Positions 26,029-33,569 of a stretch of 64,000 bases of DNA are shown here, piece after piece. The stretch is from positions 5,952,001-6,016,000 of the forward strand of contig NC_013729.1 of assembly GCF_000024345.1 (NCBI RefSeq), written 5' to 3'. Origin of the DNA: Kribbella flavida DSM 17836 (lineage in GTDB: Bacteria > Actinomycetota > Actinomycetes > Propionibacteriales > Kribbellaceae). How positions within the stretch are numbered: position 1 is the stretch's first letter; the number at the start of each line of letters is the position of its first letter. The notes under the pieces are model-generated. The model was not told the DNA's origin, did no database searches, and saw only the letters and a list, made by a program, of their open reading frames with translations. A program made the position numbers and the translations under genes.

Positions 26029-27189
26029 TCAGCCTTTCGGCGTGCCGTTCCTCGCGAGCCAGGCGACCAGTTCGGCGTTCGTGACGCAGCGGACGTCGGG
26101 CTCGGTGCAGGTCTGCTCGACGAAGGTCGTCAGGGCGTCGGAGTACACGCTGTTGTTCCACCGGTTGAAGTGGTTGCCGAGGAACAGCGGCGGGTTGCTG
26201 CCGGCGCGGGACCGGGCCAGCGCCTGCCGGTAGGTGGCGAGCACCTGCGCCTTCAACCGTGGCGCGTGCGCGACCGGCGCGTCGCGACCGTTGCTCTGGG
26301 CGTACCAGAGGTTGTAGTCCATCGTCAGCGTGCTCCTGCCGGTCCCAGCCAGCTCGACCGACTGCAGCGGGAAGTCCCACACACCGTCCCGCTTCCTCGG
26401 CCAGGAGATGAAGCCCGGCTCGGACGCGTCGTAGGTCATGCCGCGCTGCCGCATCACCTGCCGGTACGCCGCCCGGTCGCCCTCCAGGCAGGGGGTCCGC
26501 ATGCCCTTCACGGTGGCCGGGTCGAACGGCGCCGCGAGCGGCCGGCCCGCGGCCAGTGCCGGCCCGGTCCGTACCATCCGGTCGAACGCGGCGAACTCCG
26601 CCCTCCACTGCGGCGCGGACCAGCGCTGGATCCCGCCCTTGCCGCAGAAGTGCCCGTTCGCGTGGGTGCCGATCTCGTGCCCCTCGGCGATCGCCCGGCG
26701 CAGCACGGCGGCCCGCTTGACCGCCTTGTCCGGTTCGGCCCAGCCGATGTCGGACGCGCCGGGCCGCTGGTACGGCGGCCGGTAGTCGGTTCGCCGCGTC
26801 TGCGGGTACAGGTACGGGCCGGACAGGAAGAAGGTCATCCGGGCGTTCGCCCGCTTCGCCACCGTGCGCCAGTGCGACCAGAGCACGAGGTCTCCGGCGC
26901 CGTCGAAGGAGACGACCACGAACAGCGGCGGCTTGCCGTTCGGCAGCTTGGCCGGGAAGGTCCTGGTCACCGGGGCGGCGGCGGGCGGGCGGACAACCGG
27001 CCTCGGGGTGGCCGACGGGTGGGGTGTGGGCGTGGGTCGGGGCTTCGGCTCGGCGGTCGGTGCCGACGACGGCTGGGTGGGCGAACCCGCGGAACCCGCC
27101 GGCGCCACGTCCGCGCACGAGGACGCCAGGGCAGCCGCGAGCACGGCCGCGATCACCGGTCGTTCGAGTGCCCGCAGGGATTTCAGCAT
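26029..27189 (-). CDS. Lipoprotein with polysaccharide-deacetylase-like fold
   Basis: A 386-residue exported protein. The signal ends in a lipobox (AAALASSC, Cys at about residue 25), followed by a Pro/Thr-rich linker to about residue 75. The catalytic-like domain has VVVSFDGAGDLVLWSHW, EGHEIGTHANGHFCGKGG and a late LFLGNHFNRWNN, resembling NodB-type deacetylases with the first metal Asp pair reduced to one Asp (SFDGAG instead of TFDDGP). Activity may be altered or absent. It converges on the acyltransferase gene. Confidence 0.75.
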   Translation of the reverse strand: MLKSLRALERPVIAAVLAAALASSCADVAPAGSAGSPTQPSSAPTAEPKPRPTPTPHPSATPRPVVRPPAAAPVTRTFPAKLPNGKPPLFVVVSFDGAGDLVLWSHWRTVAKRANARMTFFLSGPYLYPQTRRTDYRPPYQRPGASDIGWAEPDKAVKRAAVLRRAIAEGHEIGTHANGHFCGKGGIQRWSAPQWRAEFAAFDRMVRTGPALAAGRPLAAPFDPATVKGMRTPCLEGDRAAYRQVMRQRGMTYDASEPGFISWPRKRDGVWDFPLQSVELAGTGRSTLTMDYNLWYAQSNGRDAPVAHAPRLKAQVLATYRQALARSRAGSNPPLFLGNHFNRWNNSVYSDALTTFVEQTCTEPDVRCVTNAELVAWLARNGTPKG

Positions 27190-27311
27190 GCCTCGACCAC
27201 GGCTCGGACCAGTCCCCAGCTCTGCGCCCGCGTCATGCCCCTACTGACGCACGGACCGGCGACCGAGTTGGCCCGGACACGCATTCCGCGCGGGAAGCGG
27301 GCGGAGGATCG

Positions 27312-27950
27312 TTACCCGGCCGCGACCTTCGCCTTGCGGCGCAGCACGATCCGGCGGGTGGTCTCGATCAGCAGGCCGATCACGAAGGCGAGGCTCAGAC
27401 TGAACCCGAGCGCCTTCAGCGAGTCGTGCGCGAACGCGTCGCCGCCGAGGTAGCCGAGCAGCGCGACGTAGGTGTAGGCCACCGTCACCCCGGCCGCCGT
27501 GAACAGCACGAACTTGCGGAACGAGTACGCCGTGGCGCCGGCGGTCAGCGTCGCCACCATCCGGGCGCCGGGGATGTAGCGGACCGTCATCAGGATCAGC
27601 CCGCCCCGGGTGTGCAGGGCGTGGCTGACTTTGTCGTACATCGCCTGCCGGGCGTCCCGGCGGCGCATCCACCGCCGCAGCGCCGGACCGGAACCGCGGC
27701 CCAGGAAGTAGCAGACGCACTCGCCGATCACCGAGCCCAGCATCGCCAGCACGATCACCAGCAGCAGGTTCTGGTGGCCGGCCGCGGCCGCCATGCCCGC
27801 GGTGACGACGAGGCCCTCGCTCGGGATCACCGGCAAGACGGCGTCGATCGCGGCGGCGAGGAAGAGGATCAGCAACAGCCAGTGCGAGGCCATCACGACG
27901 CTGAGCAGCTCCCGGGCGGCCTCCATCAACTGGGTCACGCCTTGAAGCAT
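27312..27950 (-). CDS. DedA-family membrane protein
   Basis: A 212-residue DedA/VTT-type membrane protein with 4-6 hydrophobic helices. Marks are AAIDAVLPVIPSEGLVVTAGMAAAAG (E in PSE), GSVIGECVCYFLGRGSG and the conserved RYIPGARMVATLTAGATAYSFRKFVLF (R-x3-G-x-R). DedA proteins are implicated in undecaprenyl-phosphate or phospholipid flipping and membrane homeostasis. The ATG start is chosen; a TTG five codons upstream is also in frame. Confidence 0.9.
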   Translation of the reverse strand: MLQGVTQLMEAARELLSVVMASHWLLLILFLAAAIDAVLPVIPSEGLVVTAGMAAAAGHQNLLLVIVLAMLGSVIGECVCYFLGRGSGPALRRWMRRRDARQAMYDKVSHALHTRGGLILMTVRYIPGARMVATLTAGATAYSFRKFVLFTAAGVTVAYTYVALLGYLGGDAFAHDSLKALGFSLSLAFVIGLLIETTRRIVLRRKAKVAAG

Positions 27951-28025
27951 GCCATCTGCTGTCAAAGTGTCCGGCAGCCCGACGTGGTCGTTCCGCCTGG
28001 TGCCCGCGAGGAATTCACCGGGAGT

Positions 28026-29210
28026 TCACAGCACGACGGGCAGTTCGGCGATGCCGTTCATCAGCAGGCCGGGAGTGCGGTACGGGTCCCGGTCCGGCTC
28101 GGCCGGCCGCAGGTCGGGAAACCGCTCGAACAGCATGCCCAGCGCGATCCGGCCCTCCAGCCGGGCCAGCGGCGCGCCGAGGCAGTGGTGAATGCCGTGA
28201 CCGAAGGCGAGGTGCTGGTTGTCCTTCCGGGTGATGTCCAACTCGGCCCCGGCACCGAACTTCGCGTCGTCGCGGTTGGCGGCGCTGAGCGCGAACACGA
28301 TCACCTCGCCGGTCTTGATCGTCCGGCCCGCGATCTCGATCGGCGCCGCCGCGACGTACGGGATCGCCGCCTGCAGCGGGCCGTCGTACCGGAGCAGTTC
28401 CTCGACGGCGGCCGGGAGCCGCTCGGGCTCGGCCTTGAGCAGGGCCAGCTGATCTGGATGGGTGAGCAGCGCGTGCACGCCGTTGGTGATCAGGCTGACG
28501 GTGGTTTCGTGGCCGGCGGCAAGCAGCAGGAAGACCATCGAGGTCAACTCGTCCGGGCTCAGCCGGTCACCGCCGTCGCGGGCGGCGATCAACGCGGTCA
28601 GCAGGTCGCCGGAGGGTGCGCTGACGCGACGGTCCTCGATCAGCTCGCGGATGAACTCCACCATCGCGAACGCCGACTCGATGTAGACCTCCGGCGAGTG
28701 TACCGACGCGTTCACCACCACCGACGACCAGCGGCGGAAGTCGTCCCGGCGGACCGGCGGGATGCCGAGCAGCTCGGAGATCACCGTGATCGGCAGGGGG
28801 TAGCTGTAGCTGTCGACCAGGTCGATCGGGCCGTCCGCCGCGGCCATCTCGTCCAGCAGTTCCGCGGCGATCTCGCGGATCCGCGGTTCCAGCAGCTCGA
28901 TCCGGCGCCGGGTGAACGCCGCCGACACCAGCTTGCGCAGCCGGGTGTGGTCGGGCGGGTTGGCGCCCAGCATGTGCCGATCCATCGAGTTCGCCAGGCT
29001 GTCGAAGACCTGGTCGCGGTGCGGCCCGTCCATCGGCGACCGGACCACGTCCGGGTGCGCGAGCAGCTCGCGGGCCTCCGCGTAGCCGGTGACCAGCCAG
29101 ACCGGTACGCCGGTGAACAGCACGACGTACTGCAAGGGTCCTCGGGCGGCCAGCTCGGCGAAGCCCTGGTAGCGCGCGGTTCCACTGGTCTCGGTGAAGG
29201 GCGAGGTCAC
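28026..29210 (-). CDS. Cytochrome P450
   Basis: A 394-residue soluble bacterial P450. I-helix AGHETTVSLI, K-helix ExxR in AAVEELLRYDGPLQAA, and haem-ligand loop AFGHGIHHCLGAPLARLEGRIAL with the proximal Cys. It resembles CYP107/CYP105-like enzymes, but the substrate is unknown. The GTG start follows TACTGT by six bases. It is divergent from an ArsR-AHSA1 pair that may control it through the palindrome at 29247-29262. FdxA in this window is one possible redox partner. Confidence 0.93.
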   Translation of the reverse strand: MTSPFTETSGTARYQGFAELAARGPLQYVVLFTGVPVWLVTGYAEARELLAHPDVVRSPMDGPHRDQVFDSLANSMDRHMLGANPPDHTRLRKLVSAAFTRRRIELLEPRIREIAAELLDEMAAADGPIDLVDSYSYPLPITVISELLGIPPVRRDDFRRWSSVVVNASVHSPEVYIESAFAMVEFIRELIEDRRVSAPSGDLLTALIAARDGGDRLSPDELTSMVFLLLAAGHETTVSLITNGVHALLTHPDQLALLKAEPERLPAAVEELLRYDGPLQAAIPYVAAAPIEIAGRTIKTGEVIVFALSAANRDDAKFGAGAELDITRKDNQHLAFGHGIHHCLGAPLARLEGRIALGMLFERFPDLRPAEPDRDPYRTPGLLMNGIAELPVVL

Positions 29211-29246
29211 CTCGCCACAGTACGGCGCGAGAGGTTGACCAAACAG

Positions 29247-29262
29247 TTCACCAAATGGTGAA
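29247..29262. promoter_or_regulatory. Palindromic operator between P450 and arsR-like gene
   Basis: TTCACC-AAAT-GGTGAA, a perfect 6-bp inverted repeat, lies between a TTGACC box (29235-29240) and a TGAAGT box (29259-29264) placed six bases before the ArsR-type ATG. Its position fits autorepression by the ArsR protein and possibly control of the divergent P450. Confidence 0.65.
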
Positions 29263-29270
29263 GTGTTGAG

Positions 29271-29588
29271 ATGCTGACGACGACGTTCGCCGCGCTGGCC
29301 GACCCGACCCGGCTGGCCGTGGTCACCCAGCTCAGCCGGGGCGAGGCGACGATGGGCGAGCTCGCGACACCGCACGCGCTCAGCCCGCCGGCGATGACCA
29401 AACACGTCGGCGTCCTGGTCGACGCCGGGCTGGTGACGCGGCGCAAGGTCGGCCGGACGGTCGTCTGCACGATCCGGCCGGAGGCGCTGTCCGAGGTCGA
29501 GGTCTGGCTGGGCGACCTCACGGCGTACTGGAACCGCACGGTCGACCGGCTGGCGGACCTTCTGGAGGGGAACGGCGATGAGCACTGA
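29271..29588 (+). CDS. ArsR-family transcriptional regulator
   Basis: A 105-residue winged-helix repressor. FAALADPTRLAVVTQLSRGEATMGELATPHALSPPAMTKHVGVLVDAGLVTRRKVGRTVVCTI is the standard HTH with beta-wing; it lacks the Cys metal-binding motif of SmtB/ArsR sensors, as is usual for the group paired with AHSA1 proteins. Its stop overlaps the start of the following AHSA1 gene by 11 bases. The upstream palindrome is its probable operator. Confidence 0.9.
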   Translation: MLTTTFAALADPTRLAVVTQLSRGEATMGELATPHALSPPAMTKHVGVLVDAGLVTRRKVGRTVVCTIRPEALSEVEVWLGDLTAYWNRTVDRLADLLEGNGDEH

Positions 29589-29994
29589 CATCCGGATCGA
29601 GCGGGTCCTCAAGGCACCGATCGAGGCCGTGTACGACGCCTGGACGCGGGCCGAGGTGCTGGCGTCGTGGTACTGCCCGAACCCGGCGCTCGCGCTGACG
29701 GTCGAGGCGGACGTCCGGGTCGGCGGGGCGTACGTGGTCGAGATGGGCCCGTACGTCGTCCGCGGCAACTACCTGGAGGTCGAACCGCCGCACCGGCTGG
29801 CGTTCAGCTGGAGCTGGGACACCGACGACGACGCTCCGTCGACGGTTCGGGTCGAGCTGACCGCGGTCGAGGACGGCACCCGGATGCTGCTCACCCACAC
29901 CGGCTTCGCCACCGCCGAGGACGCGACGAATCACCTGCAGAGCTGGGGTCCCGAGCTCGACCGGCTCGACGGTCTGCTCGCCCATCTGCCCTGA
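29578..29994 (+). CDS. SRPBCC/AHSA1-family protein
   Basis: A 138-residue START-like lipid/ligand-binding protein: IRIERVLKAPIEAVYDAWTRAEVLASWYCPNPALALTVEADVRVGG at the N-terminus and LTHTGFATAEDATNHLQSWGPELDRLDGLL at the end are the typical AHSA1 motifs. In many bacteria it is encoded directly after an ArsR-like regulator, as here with an 11-base overlap, and may bind a small hydrophobic ligand. Molecular role unknown. Confidence 0.88.
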   Translation: MSTDIRIERVLKAPIEAVYDAWTRAEVLASWYCPNPALALTVEADVRVGGAYVVEMGPYVVRGNYLEVEPPHRLAFSWSWDTDDDAPSTVRVELTAVEDGTRMLLTHTGFATAEDATNHLQSWGPELDRLDGLLAHLP

Positions 29995-30019
29995 CCCGGA
30001 CTTCCACGGGCGGCGCCGG

Positions 30020-31000
30020 CTACCGACGCTGCTGGAAGGCGCGCCGATAGCCGTTCGGCGATACGTGCACCTGCCTGACGAAGTGCTGGCGGAGATTGAT
30101 CGACGTGCCGAACCCGCACTGCCGGGCGATCTCCTCGATGCCCAGCGACGTCGTCTCCAGCAGTTCCTGGGCTCGCCGGACCCGTTGCCGGAGCAACCAC
30201 TGCAGCGGCGTCGTCCCGGTCTGCTCGCGGAACTTGCGGTTCAGCGTGCGCGGGCTGACGACCGCGTACCCGGCCATGTCGGCCAGGGTGATCGGTTCGC
30301 CGAGGCGGTCCCGGATCCAGCGCATCGTCGGCTCCAGCGATCCGCAGTCCGGACTCGGTTCGGGATGCACGATGAACTGCGCCTGCCCGCCGTCGCGCTG
30401 CGGCGGCATCACGATGTGGCGGGCCACTTCGGCCGCGACCGCGGAGCCGTAGTCGTTGCGCACCATGTGCAGGCACAGGTCCAGCCCCGTCGCCGCGCCG
30501 GCCGACGTGAGCACGTCGCCGTCGTCGACGAACAGCACGTTGGGGTCGACCAGGACCTGGGGGAACCGCGCTGCCAAGCTGTCGGCCGACGTCCAGTGGG
30601 TCGTCGCCACCCGCCCGTCCAGCAACCCGGCGGCGGCCAGGACCAGCGCGCCACCGCAGATCGACGCGATCCGGACACCGCGGGCATGGGCGTCCCGGAG
30701 CAACTCGACCACCGCGGGCGACGGGTTCTCCGACGTACCGCCGCCCGGTACGACGATCGTGTCGGCGCTGCGGGCGTCGTCCAGGTCGTTCGGCGCGGTC
30801 AGCTGGAACAGGTCGAGGCCACCCGGTCCCCGGACGGTGAGCCCGCTGCGCTCCCCACAGACCAGCACCTCGTACAGCCGTGCCCCGTACTGCGCACCGG
30901 GTGGCTTGTCGAGCGAGCGGGCGGTCCCGAAGACCTGCCCGGGAATCGCCAGGTCGAGCACGGCCGCCCGGTCGACGGCGAGGACGGCAACACGATGCAT
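30020..31000 (-). CDS. GlxA-family AraC-type regulator (DJ-1/PfpI + AraC HTH)
   Basis: A 326-residue regulator. Residues 1-175 are a DJ-1/PfpI-like domain (VAVLAVDRAAVLDLAIPGQVF, with the nucleophile-elbow region RIASICGGALVLAAAGLLDGR); residues about 225-320 hold two AraC HTH motifs (ITLADMAGYAVVSPRTLNRKFREQTGTTPLQWLLRQRVRRAQELL and IEEIARQCGFGTSINLRQHFVRQ). Effector unknown. The ATG at 31000 is supported by TAGGTT six bases upstream; a GTG two codons earlier is in frame. Confidence 0.9.
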   Translation of the reverse strand: MHRVAVLAVDRAAVLDLAIPGQVFGTARSLDKPPGAQYGARLYEVLVCGERSGLTVRGPGGLDLFQLTAPNDLDDARSADTIVVPGGGTSENPSPAVVELLRDAHARGVRIASICGGALVLAAAGLLDGRVATTHWTSADSLAARFPQVLVDPNVLFVDDGDVLTSAGAATGLDLCLHMVRNDYGSAVAAEVARHIVMPPQRDGGQAQFIVHPEPSPDCGSLEPTMRWIRDRLGEPITLADMAGYAVVSPRTLNRKFREQTGTTPLQWLLRQRVRRAQELLETTSLGIEEIARQCGFGTSINLRQHFVRQVHVSPNGYRRAFQQRR

Positions 31001-31070
31001 GGCCACAACCTATCGAACCACGGCATTCTTGCCACTGTCTCGGACCGCGCACGCGCACAACGATGAGCAC

Positions 31071-31217
31071 GTGCTGCTACGAATCCTGGTCTACGTCGTT
31101 GCTCTGTCCCTGTTCGTCCTGCTCGGCCGGCTCACCCACCGGCTGCTCCAGCCGCCGCGGACCGGCATACCGGAGCTCTGCGGCCGGCCCGGAAAAAGCT
31201 CGAGCCCCGGGCGGTGA
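31071..31217 (+). CDS. Possible small membrane protein
   Basis: A 48-codon frame beginning with GTG encodes one hydrophobic helix (LLRILVYVVALSLFVLLGRL) and a basic tail (THRLLQPPRTGIPELCGRPGKSS). It would be divergent from the GlxA-type regulator, and its TGA lies in the loop of the hairpin at 31202-31227. No family is recognised, and the call rests on the clean hydrophobic segment and the terminator alone. Confidence 0.35.
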   Translation: MLLRILVYVVALSLFVLLGRLTHRLLQPPRTGIPELCGRPGKSSSPGR

Positions 31218-31227
31218 CCCGGGGCTC
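31202..31227. terminator. Bidirectional hairpin terminator
   Basis: A perfect 10-bp stem gagccccggg / cccggggctc with a six-base loop, between the small membrane ORF and the DUF5302-like gene. AAAAA precedes it, so transcripts of the leftward strand would end in a U-tract. Confidence 0.7.
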
Positions 31228-31250
31228 AGATGGATGGATGGGCGGCGGAC

Positions 31251-31430
31251 TCAGCTGCCGGACTTGCGCCGGAACTGGCGCTTCTGCTTGTCGTTGTGCG
31301 CCTCGCCGACGCCTTCGTGCCGCGGCCCGCTGCCGGGGTGCGACTCGTGGTGCGCGTTCTTCTTGGCGAGTGCCTCACGGAACTTCTTCTGCAGCTCGTC
31401 CGACGCCGGCTTGCTGGACTTGTCGCTCAT
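31251..31430 (-). CDS. DUF5302-like small hydrophilic protein
   Basis: A 59-residue, highly charged protein: MSDKSSKPASDELQKKFREA, then LAKKNAHHESHPGSGPRHEG and a basic end KQKRQFRRKSGS. The DELQKKFREALAKK opening matches the small actinobacterial DUF5302 family, whose function is unknown. AGGAG lies six bases before the ATG, and a hairpin terminator follows the stop. No membrane segment or metal motif is present. Confidence 0.75.
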   Translation of the reverse strand: MSDKSSKPASDELQKKFREALAKKNAHHESHPGSGPRHEGVGEAHNDKQKRQFRRKSGS

Positions 31431-31517
31431 ACCGTCTCCTTAACAAACCATCGGGCGTACCCCTCTAGCTAACCAAGTGTGACCGCTCCCACGCCAGCCA
31501 ATATCGGCGCCCCCGCT

Positions 31518-31862
31518 CTAGACCGTCGCCAGCCACCGCCGCACCGCTTGGTACGCGCACACCACCGGCAGCGGATCCACCCACACCACCAAGTCCGCCC
31601 GCGGCAACCGGAGGTCGAACGTGCTTCCGTAGTTGCCGTCGACCACCCAAGTGTCCGCCGCGACCGCGTCGGCGACCCGCCGGCGCCACTCGGCCATCTC
31701 CGGCTGCACCCACCCCGGCCCCCAGAACAGGGGGTCGAGGTACACCACCGGCAGCCCCCACCGCTCCCCCAGCAACGCACTCAGCCGCGACTTGCCCGCA
31801 CCGGAGTTCCCGACCACCACGACCCGCTTCGGTCTCGCGGTCCACTCGGACTGACTGGTCAC
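31518..31862 (-). CDS. P-loop nucleoside-kinase-like protein, probably C-terminally truncated
   Basis: A 114-residue protein with Walker A VVVVGNSGAGKSRLSALLGERWGLPVVYLDPLFWGPGW and WVVDGNYGSTFDLRLPRADLVVWVDPLP, matching the AAA/adenylate-kinase-like 'topology modulation' group (FlaR-like). Those proteins are usually about 165-180 residues; this one stops after RRWLATV and lacks the C-terminal lid/helix region, and no continuation is seen in other frames. Its GTG overlaps the methyltransferase stop (GTGA), so it is translationally coupled. It may be a decayed gene. Confidence 0.62.
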   Translation of the reverse strand: MTSQSEWTARPKRVVVVGNSGAGKSRLSALLGERWGLPVVYLDPLFWGPGWVQPEMAEWRRRVADAVAADTWVVDGNYGSTFDLRLPRADLVVWVDPLPVVCAYQAVRRWLATV

Positions 31863-32584
31863 AGCTTCGTCGCCAGTACGACGAACTCCCGCCCCGGCCG
31901 GTCCGGCGCCTCACGGATGTCGTCGACCCGGAAACCGGCCGCCGCCAGGGAGTCCTCGAGCTCGCTCTGCGACCGGAACCGCAACGTCGAGTCGGAGGTC
32001 AGCGTCTCGCCGTCGGACGCGAACACGTAGCTGTGCCGGAACGACACGAACGGCAGGTCCACCGACACCAGGTCGCACCACGTCTCCACCTCGCCGATTC
32101 CGGGCAGGTCGACGACCCGGTGCGTGTGCTCGCGGGTCCACTCCAGCCAGCCCTGCCGCTCCGGCCGCCGCGTCTCGAAAACCAGCCGCCCACCCGGAAC
32201 CAGCGCCGCCCGTACGCCGGCCAGCGCCGCGGCCCACTGCTCGTCGGTGAGAAAGACCTGCGCCACGTTCGCCGTCATCGTCGCCAGCTCGACCTGGAGC
32301 GGCGGCAGGGTCGTCGCGTCGCCGTGCATCCACCGGACCCGGTCGGCGTACTCCTTGCTCTTGGCAACCTCCAGGGACGCCGCGGCCGGGTCGACGCCGA
32401 CCACCTCGATGCCACGCCCGGCCAGGAGGCAGGAGAACGTCCCGGTCCCGCACCCGACGTCCAGCACCGACCGCGCCCGCACCTCCTCGGCGATCGCGAG
32501 GTAGGCGAGCAGATCCGGCCGTTCCGGTTCCAACGGGTCGTAGATGCGCGCCAACCGCGGTTCCGCGAACAATGCATCGGCCAT
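31859..32584 (-). CDS. Class I SAM-dependent methyltransferase
   Basis: A 241-residue methyltransferase with motif I VLDVGCGTGTFSCLLAGRGIEVVGVDPAAASL, the acidic loop GVDPA, and motif RFVFET-like LVPGGRLVFETRRPERQGW. The substrate is unknown. TAGGAT six bases before the ATG suggests a leaderless mRNA. It overlaps the downstream P-loop gene by four bases, forming a two-gene unit. Confidence 0.88.
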   Translation of the reverse strand: MADALFAEPRLARIYDPLEPERPDLLAYLAIAEEVRARSVLDVGCGTGTFSCLLAGRGIEVVGVDPAAASLEVAKSKEYADRVRWMHGDATTLPPLQVELATMTANVAQVFLTDEQWAAALAGVRAALVPGGRLVFETRRPERQGWLEWTREHTHRVVDLPGIGEVETWCDLVSVDLPFVSFRHSYVFASDGETLTSDSTLRFRSQSELEDSLAAAGFRVDDIREAPDRPGREFVVLATKL

Positions 32585-32676
32585 CCGCCGATCCTAGGAC
32601 GCGTCACCGCCGCCCGGCATCCGGATTTGCGGCAAACGGGATGCGCCGGCGAGCGTCGCCACGGATACTGCAGGGC

Positions 32677-33569
32677 GTGCGCATGCATCCCGGTCAGTTG
32701 GAGATCACGACGTCGACGGTCGAAGCCCTGGTGCGCTCGCAGTTCCCGCAGTGGGCCGGTCAACCGGTCGTCGCGGTCCGGTCGCACGGCACGGTGAACG
32801 CGCTGTTCCGGATCGGCGACGACCTGGTGGCCCGTTTTCCGATCGAGCCGGGCGACCCGGTGGACCAGCTGAGCGAGATCGAGGCGGAGGTCGACGCTGC
32901 CCGCCGGCTACGCGCGGTGGCGCCGTGCCCGACGCCGGAGCCGGTCGCGATCGGCGACCCCGGCGAGGGGTTCCCGCTGCCGTGGTCGGTCTACCGCTGG
33001 CTTACGGGGACGATCGCGTCCGACGCCCAGGTCGCGGACTCGCCGTCGTACGCCGTCGACCTCGGCCGGTTCGTGCTCGCGCTGCGCGCCGTACCGACGC
33101 AGGATCGGACCTTCAGCCGGCCGGGACGTGGCGGGCTGCTCACCGCGCACGACGAGGACGTCGCCGACGGCCTCGACCGCAGCCGCGGGATGATCGATGT
33201 AGACCGCCTCGCCCGCGTGTGGGCCGACGTACGGACCATGCCGCGGACCGAACCCGATACTGGACGCACGGCGACCTGATGCCCGGCAACCTGCTCGCAC
33301 AGGGCGGCAGGCTGACCGGCGTGATCGACGTCGGCCAGTTCGACGTCGCCGACCCGGCCCTGGACCTGCAGCCGGCCTGGAACCTGTTCACCCCGGCCGC
33401 CCGTACGGCGTTCCGCGCGACCATCGGCAGCGACGACGACGAGTGGCAGCGCGGACGGGGCTGGGCGTTGGCGCAGGCGATCGGCTGCCTCTGGTACTAC
33501 CGCGAGACCAACCCGGTGATGTCCCGCACCGCCCACCACACCCTGACCGCATTGCTCACCGCCGACTGA
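32677..33569 (+). pseudogene. Aminoglycoside phosphotransferase-family gene with a frameshift
   Basis: The first part (about 190 codons: VRMHPGQLEITTSTVEALVRSQ ... RLARVWADVRTMPRTEPD) reads as the N-terminal lobe of an APH-fold kinase. The catalytic part RYWTHGDLMPGNLLAQGGRLTGVIDVGQFDVADPALDL continues only in another frame, so one base appears lost near 33240-33260, around CCGAACCCGAT. The downstream part is intact to a TGA at 33569. It is a young pseudogene or a sequencing error; no slippery motif suggests programmed shifting. The upstream box GATACT is seven bases before the GTG start. Confidence 0.8.

Noticed and set aside
20215-29768. Very long minus- and plus-strand open frames (up to about 1000 codons) across the UbiB, MFS, SDR and P450 regions
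   Set aside because: They lie opposite genes with strong domain motifs and have no motifs of their own; third-position GC bias explains their openness.
28026-32584. A natural-product biosynthetic cluster around the P450, regulators and methyltransferase
   Set aside because: No PKS, NRPS, terpene or RiPP core gene is present, and the genes have separate promoters and directions.
33235-33265. Programmed ribosomal frameshift in the phosphotransferase
   Set aside because: No slippery heptamer or downstream pseudoknot is evident; mutation or sequencing error is simpler.
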